Source: Eubacteriales bacterium (GTDB taxonomy: Bacteria > Bacillota > Clostridia > Acetivibrionales > JANLFN01). Taken from it: 64,000 nucleotides of DNA. The first letter of the stretch is position 1, and each line of letters begins with the position of its first letter. Under the pieces are notes generated by a model that saw nothing but the letters and a program-made list of their open reading frames with translations, made no database searches and was not told the DNA's origin. A program made the translations under genes and the position numbers. Positions 47,346-55,291 of this stretch are shown here, piece by piece. The stretch is from the NCBI GenBank assembly GCA_024655885.1, contig JANLFN010000007.1, positions 62,001-126,000 of the forward strand, in the 5' to 3' direction.

Positions 47346-48008
47346 TTATGGCTTTAATCCGGCAGAGAATATCTCATTCAGGTTAACTCCGTTTAATATT
47401 GCAAACGAGGAGGCGGCCAGCACATTATATGCGTCCATGTCCCCGGATTCCACGGTCACGCTGTATTCCTGGGGTTCGATAAGCAGCCCGTTTCTTGCGG
47501 AAATTGTCCTTTGTAAACAGCACATGTAGTTTTTCAACAGGTCATCCCCTGTACTTGAAGCTGTAATGCTGGCCTTGGGATTAAAGCCGTATGTAACCAC
47601 ATGGCGGTTTAATCCCTGCAAGAACTGGATGAGATCACTGCAGTCAACATTGATTATTGCGGTGCCTTTTTCATCAAGGGACGAAAAAATTCTCCGCATT
47701 AAAGTGGTGTAATTTTCTATATTAATCTCACCTGCATCTTCGCTTTTGTCGTTATAGATCAGAGTGTCAAAGTGAATATAACTGTACACTTCATTATTAA
47801 TATCATCCAGGTTGATTTTCAAAATAAGGATTTCAACCTTATTTTTCTCCAATTCGCTTATATAGGTTTTAACAAGGCGTGAATCCAGACCTGTAAGGTT
47901 TTTCGAGTCGATGATGCTCACTTTTTTCCCTGATTTGGCAAAGATTGAATTAATAAGATTGGCTGTCCTATTCTTTTCATTCCGGCCTACGATACCTGCA
48001 ATCAGCAT
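47346..48008 (-). CDS. Mur-ligase-like protein without a usable P-loop
   Basis: 220 residues. The centre, 'LDEKGTAIINVDCSDLIQFLQGL' in two parts and 'VVTYGFNPKASITAS', follows the Mur ligase middle-domain pattern (a newly exposed strand, 'N.DD', then 'TYG…ADI.A'). The N-terminus, 'IAGIVGRNEKNRTANLINSI', aligns with the position of the usual GTNGKTT loop but lacks its GK(T/S). The C-terminal ligase domain is missing. It may be a pseudo-enzyme or a binding protein. Clostridial genomes carry similar unnamed proteins. Confidence 0.5.
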   Translation of the reverse strand: MLIAGIVGRNEKNRTANLINSIFAKSGKKVSIIDSKNLTGLDSRLVKTYISELEKNKVEILILKINLDDINNEVYSYIHFDTLIYNDKSEDAGEINIENYTTLMRRIFSSLDEKGTAIINVDCSDLIQFLQGLNRHVVTYGFNPKASITASSTGDDLLKNYMCCLQRTISARNGLLIEPQEYSVTVESGDMDAYNVLAASSFAILNGVNLNEIFSAGLKP

Positions 48009-48172
48009 GACTATAGCCCCATTTCCTTATATATTGCCATCAATAACAAGCAAATCCATTTCACACCGTTAAAACTTTTGGTTATCGCTTTGTAAAATAT
48101 ATAATGCGCCTTTTTCTATTTTTTATGTAATCAACAGGGCACATATTCGTCGCCGGCCAAGGTTTTGCGGGT

Positions 48173-48436
48173 TTACTCCCTCATTTTTTGCCGTCCTTCA
48201 AGGTCTATGATATAGTGTTCCCGTAAAATTAATTTTGAAACGGGTTCAAAATCATATCCCTCTTTTCTCAAGCTGGATATGACGGAAGGCAATATCTTTG
48301 CCGTATGGGGCGTATCGTTATGAAAAAGTATAATGGACCCGGATTTAACTTTCTTTAAGATTCTTGCTATAATCTCCTCCTGGGAAATTCCCGGTTTCCA
48401 GTCAAGGGAATCCCCCATTGAGATACTTTTGCTCAA
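48173..48436 (-). pseudogene. C-terminal remnant of a polysaccharide deacetylase
   Basis: The minus strand encodes 'GDSLDWKPGISQEEIIARIL', then 'VKSGSIILFHNDTPHTAKIL' and 'SLRKEGYDFEPVSKLI'. This is the last third of a NodB/PdaA-type deacetylase: the (V)DSLDWK strand, the 'G.I.L.H' catalytic-histidine strand and the terminal helix. The N-terminal two-thirds with the metal site are gone. The break near 48418 coincides with the end of a recombinase fragment. Such deacetylases modify spore cortex or vegetative peptidoglycan. Confidence 0.75.
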
Positions 48437-48675
48437 GTCTGCCGGAATCGTTGAGACTATTGATAAAATCGTTTATGGACATCCTGACGTTCACTTCGAC
48501 CTTATCCTTCCACACCTTTATTTCACTGACGATCTGTGCAAGCATCATCTTTCTTTTCTCGACATTCGCCCGGTCGAATTCCTCTTTCCAGACCGGAATG
48601 AGCCTTTGCAGGGAAACCATATCCTCAATCTCAATTTTCTTGCTTTCAATTACCTTTTGCTGCTCTTCTATCTAT
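48402..48675 (-). pseudogene. C-terminal remnant of a large serine recombinase
   Basis: About 85 residues, reading 'IEIEDMVSLQRLIPVWKEEF' and 'MMLAQIVSEIKVWKDKVEV', end at 48402. The same pattern closes the larger recombinase at 53089 ('MVKLRDMVPVWREEF', 'VLLAQIIDEIIVYPEKVDI'), at roughly half identity. So this is the tail of a different large serine recombinase. The catalytic, zinc-ribbon and coiled-coil parts are missing. The 5' edge abuts a propeller fragment on the other strand. Confidence 0.7.
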
Positions 48676-48942
48676 GAAGACGGCAATTTTAAAGCGCTGA
48701 CAAATAACGATGCATACCGCTCAAAAACGCCGATATTTCTCAAGAGTGGGGATTATATTATATTTGCACGGACCGATGCCGATGGTGCAAGAAGCATCTG
48801 GATAATGGACAGAGATGGAAATAACCAAAGACAGCCTGCAAACTGGAAATACAGCACCCCTAATGATGACGTACCCCTGGATTATTACGGACGTATGGAT
48901 TGGAGCGTCGCTTTTACCGTTTTTGGCAGCACAAAAAATTAA
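48670..48942 (+). pseudogene. C-terminal remnant of a TolB-like beta-propeller protein
   Basis: The plus frame encodes 'TNNDAYRSKTPIFLKSGDYI' and 'ARTDADGARSIWIMDRDGNN', a repeat unit of TolB/WD40-like propellers (P-x-F-S-x-D-G-x-x-I-x-F…IWIMD-x-D-G). No start or signal peptide belongs to it; the frame to the left is antisense to the recombinase fragment. It ends normally with a stop at 48940-48942. Confidence 0.6.
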
Positions 48943-48955
48943 GTTAAATTACACT

Positions 48956-50599
48956 TCATCCCTCGGTTTGAGCCGCCACTAAGCTTATCGCGCCGTATTT
49001 TTCCCTTAAACGCGGTTTTTCAATTTTACCGGTTGGATTACGCGGGACTTTATCAAAAATAATTTTTCGCGGACGTTTATAACGCGGCATTGAAGCGCAG
49101 AATGTCCTTATTTCTTCTTCAGTGCACGTGCAGCCCGGTTTTAGTTCTATGATAGCAGCCGCAATTTCACCAACACGCTTATCAGGCAATCCAATGACTG
49201 CTACATCCTTAATCGCATTATGTGCACGGAGAAAATCTTCTATTTGTACCGGATATATATTCTCTCCACCGCTGATAATCACATCTTTTTTCCTGTCAAC
49301 CAAATAAATAAAACCGTCTTCATCCATCCGGGCCATATCTCCTGTAAATAACCAACCATCCTTGAGTACTTCAGCAGTCGCTTCCGGGTCGTTATAGTAG
49401 CATTTCATCACACCCGGTCCCTTGACAGCCAATTCCCCAACTTGTCCCTGTGTTACAGGGCATCCATTCTCGTCGGTAATCTTGGCTTCCCAGTTGTAAC
49501 CCGGTATTCCGATAGCGCCGACTTTATGAATATTCTCAGTGCCTAAATGGACACATCCGGGACCGGTAGCTTCACTCAGGCCATAGTTTGTATCATAAAG
49601 ATGGTTGGGAAAATACCTTTTCCAGCGATGAATTAAGCTGGGTGGAACTGGCTGCGCACCAATATGCATCAATCTCCACTGAGAAAGGTTATAATCTTCC
49701 AGCTTCACATCTCCTCTTTCTATGGCATCCAGAATGTCCTGTGCCCAGGGAACCAAAAGCCAAACAATGGTAATTTTTTCTTCAGAGATTGTTTTGAGTA
49801 TCCATTCTGGCTTAATTCCACGAAGCAACACAGCCTTGCTCCCCGACAGCAAACTGCCGAACCAATGCATCTTGGCGCCAGTATGGTAAAGCGGCGGAAT
49901 GCATAAGAAATTATCTTCATGCTTTTGACCGTGGTGTTTAAGTTCTGTATAACATGCTGACATCAGACTTCGGTGCGTGTGTAAAATTGCTTTTGGAAAC
50001 CCCGTAGTCCCCGAGGAGAAATATATTGCCGCATCATCTTCGTCCGTAAGTTTAATCTGCGGGGCTTCAGAGGAACAATTGGCAGTAAGCCGGTCATAGT
50101 TTTCAGCAAAAGTAGGACGGTTTTCTCCTGCAAAAAGAAGTGTCTTCACTTTAGGTATCTGATCATAAATGGTTTCCACACGGCCGATAAATTCAGGCCC
50201 GAAAATCAAGGCAATGGTTTCGGATAAATCTAAACAATATTTTATTTCTTCAGCCGTGTAGCGAAAGTTTAATGGTACTGCGATAGCGCCGGCCTTTAAT
50301 ATTCCAAAATAAATCGGCAGCCACTCCAGGCAATTCATTAAAAGAATAGCCACCTTATCCCCCTTTTTTATTCCCCTCTTTAATAATAGATTGGCCATTC
50401 GATTTGCTTTCTCGTCAAAAACGCGCCAGGTCATTTCCCTGCGGTATTCACCTGCCGGGTTGTTTTCAATGAGTTCATACTCACGCCAGATGACATTATG
50501 ACTTTCCTGGAGATCCAAATTAATTTCAGTCAGACATGTTTCCTGTCCATATATCTCGGCATTGCGCGATAATATTTCAGTGATGGGCATTTTCTCCAT
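48956..50599 (-). CDS. Acyl-CoA synthetase (AMP-forming)
   Basis: 547 residues. It activates a carboxylic acid as acyl-AMP and passes it to CoA. Motifs: P-loop-like 'IYFSSGTTGFPKAIL' near residue 195, 'YGLSEATGPG' near 340, 'GWLFTGDMARMDEDGF' near 418 and the lysine motif 'PRNPTGKIEK' near 525. The 'GENIYP' hinge is present. Long-chain or aromatic substrates are both possible. It stands alone between two disturbed regions and has its own GGAGG-type site. Confidence 0.9.
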   Translation of the reverse strand: MEKMPITEILSRNAEIYGQETCLTEINLDLQESHNVIWREYELIENNPAGEYRREMTWRVFDEKANRMANLLLKRGIKKGDKVAILLMNCLEWLPIYFGILKAGAIAVPLNFRYTAEEIKYCLDLSETIALIFGPEFIGRVETIYDQIPKVKTLLFAGENRPTFAENYDRLTANCSSEAPQIKLTDEDDAAIYFSSGTTGFPKAILHTHRSLMSACYTELKHHGQKHEDNFLCIPPLYHTGAKMHWFGSLLSGSKAVLLRGIKPEWILKTISEEKITIVWLLVPWAQDILDAIERGDVKLEDYNLSQWRLMHIGAQPVPPSLIHRWKRYFPNHLYDTNYGLSEATGPGCVHLGTENIHKVGAIGIPGYNWEAKITDENGCPVTQGQVGELAVKGPGVMKCYYNDPEATAEVLKDGWLFTGDMARMDEDGFIYLVDRKKDVIISGGENIYPVQIEDFLRAHNAIKDVAVIGLPDKRVGEIAAAIIELKPGCTCTEEEIRTFCASMPRYKRPRKIIFDKVPRNPTGKIEKPRLREKYGAISLVAAQTEG

Positions 50600-51072
50600 C
50601 CTCCCGTTCTACCAACACAACAAAAGATATTGTGTGTTTAATAATATAAAAACCGTACTACATAAAAATAACAAAACACTACACTATATTATAAAACGAT
50701 ACAAGCAGTTAATCAATAGATTTTTATTTGGCCTATTGTCTCTTTTCACAAGTGCATCAAACTCCTCCACGTTGGCATACCCGGCATAATATTCGGTTCC
50801 TACAGTTCTATATCCATCGGAACCGGGGCTCACCTTCTCCCAATCTTCGTACACCTTCGCAGCTTTCATTTCCCGTTTTTTTAGAGCCTTTGCTACTCAA
50901 ATAGATACCATCCTTGTAACTTCCTGCCTATTTATGGCTCACCTAAAATTCAATGTGTCATACACAAAGTTTTAATACATTATTCATATATTATTCAAAT
51001 TACACTACTATAATCAAAGTATACAATGTTCATGAAACAAGCATCTCAATCAAAAAGAAAGGAGCTTTGATT
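50600..51072. other. Intergenic stretch with a short unassigned frame
   Basis: Upstream of both the minus-strand acyl-CoA synthetase and the plus-strand HtrA gene, so it should contain divergent promoters. A 61-codon minus frame (50684-50869) starting 'MKAAKVYEDWEKVSPGSDGY' has protein-like composition but no family or ribosome site; it may be a fragment. The 120 bases before 51073 are A/T-rich. Confidence 0.4.
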
Positions 51073-52530
51073 ATGGAAGATACAAATATTAGCAGGGACT
51101 CTGGAAATAGCATTGAAAGCACTGAAAGCCATACTGAGAATGAATATGACAGAGATAATGCATCTGAAGGTCTAAAGAGCAATGCAGAAGATACGGAGAA
51201 TGAAATTATTTCTGCCTCTGATGTTATTGCAGATTTCTCAGGGGAGGATGAAAAAAGCAAAGGCAAAACCAACAACGCTGTTTTAACAAACTCATTACAG
51301 TATATGGAAAACATTAAAGAACCCCAGCAGAAAAAAAATATAAGCATCGTTCAGTTAATTGCATTGGCACTTGTCAGTTCTATCCTTGGTGCTTTTATCT
51401 TTGGTGCGGTTTTCTTCTTCTTGGGGCCAAACCTTCTGCCCTCGGTGAAAAGTTTTATAAATTCTTCAGCGCAGGCAAGCGGATCAAATGCTGCTACAAG
51501 CGGCAATACCAAACAAATGGAAATTGTTCAAGGTACTACAGATTCTCCTGTTGCAGCAATAGCAGAGAAGGTTGGGCCTGCAGTGGTCGGCATCCAAATA
51601 ACCATGCCGGCTTCTGGCAATTACTTCTTTCAAACCCAGCAGCAAGGCGAAGGTTCAGGTGTCATAATCAGGGACAACGGCTATATAATGACAAACTACC
51701 ATGTTGTGTCGGACGTGCTTGATCCAAATAATCCTAAGAGCATTGCCCAGGGATCAAAGATAGAAGTATTTCTGCCTGCTTCTCCTGATAAACCTTATAC
51801 CGCTACCTATGTCGGGGGAGACAGCAAGACTGACCTGGCAGTAATAAAAATAGATGCAACGAACCTGCCTGTGGTAGAGTTGGGCGATTCCGACAAGCTA
51901 AAAGTCGGTGAGCTGACAGTAGCTATAGGCAATCCTGGTGGGCTTGAGCTTGCGGGTACTGTAACTACAGGAGTTATTAGCGGACTTAACAGGACTATTT
52001 CCGACCTGACCGGGTCAGCGCTTAAATTGATCCAGACTGACGCAGCCATCAGTCCCGGTAACAGTGGTGGAGCATTGGTAAACTCCCAGGGACAGGTAAT
52101 AGGCATCAATGAAATGAAGATTGCTGCACAGGGATTTGAAGGTCTGGGATTTGCAATTCCTGTTAATCTGGCCAAGACCATAACGGATCAGCTCATAACA
52201 AACAAATATGTTCCCGGAAGGCCATACCTTGGATTATCTATCAACAATCAGTATACAGAGGATGTGGCTGCCCAGTATAATCTTCCGGCCGGTGCATATG
52301 TAAGCGATGTTGACAAGACCGGGCCTTCATCTGCAGCAGGGATACAGGCAAAGGATATTATAACAAAGATAAATGGTACAGTAGTCAAGGGGTATAGTGA
52401 CCTCGATACGGAGAAAAGCAAATTCAAGCCGGGTGATACTGTGACTCTGGAAATATACAGGCGTTCTTCCGATGGCAACAGTGCAAAAACACTGACTGTA
52501 CAGGTTAAGCTTGCTGAATCCAAAAACTGA
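51073..52530 (+). CDS. htrA: HtrA/DegP-type membrane-anchored serine protease
   Basis: 485 residues from the ATG at 51073 behind AAAGGAG; an upstream frame to 50953 passes through that site. An acidic cytoplasmic N-terminus (residues 1-90) precedes one membrane helix ('LVSSILGAFIFGAVFFFLG'). The trypsin-like domain has the triad His in 'TNYHVVSD', Asp in 'KTDLAVIKID' and Ser in 'PGNSGGALV'. A PDZ domain starts near 385 ('YLGLSINNQY', 'GPSSAAGIQAKDII'). It degrades misfolded proteins at the cell surface. In Bacillus related genes are controlled by CssRS, which is not seen here. Confidence 0.93.
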   Translation: MEDTNISRDSGNSIESTESHTENEYDRDNASEGLKSNAEDTENEIISASDVIADFSGEDEKSKGKTNNAVLTNSLQYMENIKEPQQKKNISIVQLIALALVSSILGAFIFGAVFFFLGPNLLPSVKSFINSSAQASGSNAATSGNTKQMEIVQGTTDSPVAAIAEKVGPAVVGIQITMPASGNYFFQTQQQGEGSGVIIRDNGYIMTNYHVVSDVLDPNNPKSIAQGSKIEVFLPASPDKPYTATYVGGDSKTDLAVIKIDATNLPVVELGDSDKLKVGELTVAIGNPGGLELAGTVTTGVISGLNRTISDLTGSALKLIQTDAAISPGNSGGALVNSQGQVIGINEMKIAAQGFEGLGFAIPVNLAKTITDQLITNKYVPGRPYLGLSINNQYTEDVAAQYNLPAGAYVSDVDKTGPSSAAGIQAKDIITKINGTVVKGYSDLDTEKSKFKPGDTVTLEIYRRSSDGNSAKTLTVQVKLAESKN

Positions 52531-52617
52531 TCAGACGGTACCGATCTAAATTATGCTATAGAACTTTCAATACAGCTTACAAGACAACAAACAGGATAGG
52601 ATAATGCACGCAATTAT

Positions 52618-52658
52618 GAAGGGGCAGGTCGACGGATGAAATCGAAATGCCCCTTTTC
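52618..52658 (+). terminator. Terminator after htrA
   Basis: GAAGGGGCA (52618-52626) pairs with TGCCCCTTTTC (52648-52658), 88 bases after the htrA stop. Confidence 0.7.
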
Positions 52659-52708
52659 ATAGGGTGTGAATTCAAAGTTAGTTGGAAATGTAATTTAGGT
52701 TAAATTAC

Positions 52709-52948
52709 TCATCCAGTACACAATATCCTGTCTGTTTCTTGTACAGGATATTCGGGTTCTTTCACTCCGACCGTCTGGAAGTAGATATTGTCAGAAACCG
52801 CAAGGGCTTTACTTAGATTGACCGGCCCAAAAGACGGTTTGCCGTGTCTGTATTCCATGCTGTAAAACTTCATTCCATCTATCGTAATCACTCCCGTATC
52901 CCTTACCAGGTAGTCAATCGCTCTCCCAGGTGAGCTATATCCCATCAA
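52709..52948 (-). pseudogene. Fragment of a penicillin-binding transpeptidase
   Basis: A 79-codon minus frame contains 'DTGVITIDGMKFYS', 'GPVNLSKALAVSDNIYF' and 'VGV'. This is the region between the S-x-x-K and S-x-N motifs of class B transpeptidases, with SDN as the S-x-N motif. The segment with the nucleophile is replaced by unrelated sequence and the KTG-containing C-terminus is lost. Its 5' part coincides with a tRNA-like stretch at 52909-52943. It lies 140 bases downstream of the serine recombinase, like the deacetylase remnant next to the other recombinase tail. Confidence 0.55.
52909..52943 (-). other. tRNA-like 5' half
   Basis: On the minus strand GGGATA is followed by TAGCTCACCTGGGAGAGCG, which matches the D-arm of bacterial tRNAs such as tRNA-Ala at nearly every base, including box-A-like TAGCTCA and the GGG loop. 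No anticodon stem, T-arm or CCA side follows. It may be a tRNA remnant at an integration junction, or a chance match inside the transpeptidase fragment. Confidence 0.35.
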
Positions 52949-53088
52949 TATAGTCTATTATATTTAGAATATTTTATCCGCATCTTATAATTTCAGTCCA
53001 GACCATAAACTCAAAAGTTTTATTGGTAACGAAACTATCTAAATGGGCTCCCCCCTTATATAAGTTTTGCTCACGTTAATACTATTAT

Positions 53089-54779
53089 TTAATATTTCAT
53101 GTCGCCCATAGGCCTCTTAATCTTTACCAATTTATTATCAGCGCTCTCCGCAGATTTGATAAAGTCCTCCATACGCATCTTGAGCTTAATATCCACCTTT
53201 TCAGGGTACACTATAATTTCATCGATGATTTGAGCAAGCAGTACCTTTTTTACCTCCTTGGCAGCATTCTCAAATTCCTCACGCCACACAGGCACCATGT
53301 CCCGCAATTTAACCATATCCTCATACTCTATTCTCTTGCGCTCCAATGTTGAGGACACTTTCTCAAATTCCTTTTTATACCCTTCAAGCTCAGCATTTTT
53401 TTGTTCAATCGCTGCGTTTAACAGGTCCGGCTTAAATGAACTTTTGCCCAGGATGCTTTTTGCAATCTCTTTTCTTAATACATCCAGTTCTTTTTCGCAT
53501 TCTATGGCCGCCTTTTGAAGCTTCTTTGCAGTTTGCTCCTCCGCACTGACATTCTGCCTGCGTAATTTTTCTATCTCATGGGATAGCTCCACCGCTTTTA
53601 ATGCATCCAAATATTTGTATACCTCATCTAAAACCATACCTTCAATTTTCATTGAAGAATATGTGTATGGCCCTATACAGCCGACATTGCCGGACGTCTT
53701 TCCCACACACTTATAAACATTTCTGACCTTTTCACGTTTTTCACCATCCTTTGTTGTCCACACACTCTTTGAGTAGCCCGTTGACATGCTGGAACCACAG
53801 CATCCGCAGCGGATAAACCCGGTGAATAGCAGGGGGCTTTTCGTCTGCATCGGAAAATGACCATAATCTAAATTTTCAGTCTTAAACCTATCCGGTGTCC
53901 TTTTATGACGGATAAGCTGCACTTTATTCCATATTTGCTCAGGAATAATGGCCAACTCATCCATCTTTTTTTTAGATAACAGCCAATCTTTAGGACTTAC
54001 CCTCCCCTGTTTATTTTGTTTGGATGTAGTCTTGCCATATGCCATATAACCTTTATAAATAGGATTTCGCAGCATATAATTCACTACAGCGGATCCCCAT
54101 TGGCTTCCTTTCCGTGCAGGAGTATTTTTTTCGTTCAGGTATTGAGCTATCCTTTGCCCACCCATGCCATAGCTTAGTGCCAAGTCATATATGGTTCTGA
54201 CTACTTCTGCTTCTTCATTATTTATGACCATCTTTTTTACTTCTTTGCCCTTCTTATTAAATTTGCCCGACCTTATCAGCTTATAGCCATAAGGAGGCAC
54301 ACCGCCCCTGAATTCACCCTTTTCAACCATTTGCTTGTGTGCTTCATCTACACGAATGGATGTTTTCAGGCTCTCTCCACTGGCCTGCCAAAACCTGATA
54401 TAATTAACTAATTTATCTGTATGTGAATCAAAACGCTGCTGTCCCTCTTTAACCGACCAGACCTCGATGCCGTTATTTACAAACCACTCTAAAACAAAGG
54501 GTGTTTCGTCATCACGCCTTCCGAGGCGGTCAAACATGAATACCAGCAATACATCAAACTTTTTCTTTATAGCATCCTCTTGTACTTCCATTAAAACATC
54601 ACGTTCTTCCGATTTCTTTTTAAAGCCGGAAACGCCCTTTTCATAATACTCCTTTGCAAGAACCCAGTCCGGCTTTTTATCAATAAAATCTTTGCAAGCC
54701 TTCCTTTGAATAGGGATATCATTTTCATCAACCTGCATTAAAGTTGAGACTCTATACAGGCAAGCTACCCTTTTTGCAT
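53089..54779 (-). pseudogene. Large serine recombinase with a one-base frameshift near the start
   Basis: The main frame (from an internal ATG at 54738) gives 549 residues: resolvase domain with 'VFMFDRLGRRDDE', then the recombinase domain 'GGVPPYGYKL', 'ARKGSQWGSAVVNYMLRNPIYKGY', a zinc ribbon ('RCGCCGSSMS'…'CIGPY') and a long coiled coil. The catalytic serine lies upstream of that ATG: the same frame continues back as 'KRVACLYRVSTLMQ' with no start codon, while a good ATG at 54779 is in another frame. One additional A in the five-A run at 54771-54775 would join them as 'MQKRVACLYRVST'. So the gene is frameshifted, or the run was miscounted. It belongs to the family that integrates phages and mobile elements. 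Confidence 0.8.
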
Positions 54780-54865
54780 AATCCGTAAAGCCTCACCTCC
54801 CCTTCGTCTCTCTTTTGTCCTATCTTACTGCCAGCATATTTTGTTATAGCCGGATTTATCTCCGG

Positions 54866-55069
54866 CTACTTGCCGTCTTTAGACAGGATCCTTTCCAAGT
54901 ACTGTTTTCTCAACGCTCCTGTGATTATCGTCTGAATATCCTCTGACAGGCCGGCAAATTTAAGCTCGACCCACATTTTGTACTTTGAATTAAATCTAAT
55001 CAAAGAGTAATTCCCCTTTTCATCCGGCTGTACCTTATACCTGTCTCCGCCGATAATTAGTTCTTCCAT
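54866..55069 (-). CDS. Small hypothetical protein next to the recombinase
   Basis: 67 residues from the ATG at 55069 (a GTG at 55078 is also possible). It reads 'MEELIIGGDRYKVQPDEKGN', then 'IRFNSKYKMWVELKFAGLSE', a beta-rich start and a helical, basic C-terminus. Its position just before a large serine recombinase suggests it belongs to the same mobile element. I recognise no family. The A/T content and codon use look like the recombinase. Confidence 0.5.
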   Translation of the reverse strand: MEELIIGGDRYKVQPDEKGNYSLIRFNSKYKMWVELKFAGLSEDIQTIITGALRKQYLERILSKDGK

Positions 55070-55211
55070 CCCAAACACAGTCCCTTTTTAGTGCTTCTTC
55101 ATTAAATTTATGAATTGCACCCATGGGATATACTATGCTGTCCGGTTGTACACCCTGTCCTTTTTAACTCTTTCCTCAATTGACAAAACGGCATTTCACA
55201 ATTTTGAAATA

Positions 55212-55252
55212 AGCAAAGACCCCGACCGGTTTTCCCGGCCAGGGCCTTTGCT
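55212..55252 (-). terminator. Strong terminator of the reductase gene
   Basis: AGCAAAGACCCCGACCGG pairs with CCGGCCAGGGCCTTTGCT with three mismatches, followed on the minus strand by a T-rich stretch; it starts 39 bases after the reductase stop. Confidence 0.8.
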
Positions 55253-55291
55253 CAATATTATACCATATTCTCAAGACACACGCTTCCTGGG

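Noticed and set aside
48418..48942. A single 174-residue plus-strand protein
   Set aside because: Its first half is antisense to the recombinase remnant; only the last 90 codons look like protein (the propeller fragment).
50684..50869. 61-codon minus-strand frame starting 'MKAAKVYEDW'
   Set aside because: Composition is protein-like but there is no ribosome site, no family and no continuation; not enough to call a gene.
52909..52943. Calling a complete tRNA gene here
   Set aside because: The anticodon stem, T-arm and acceptor partner are missing, so only a tRNA-like half is reported.
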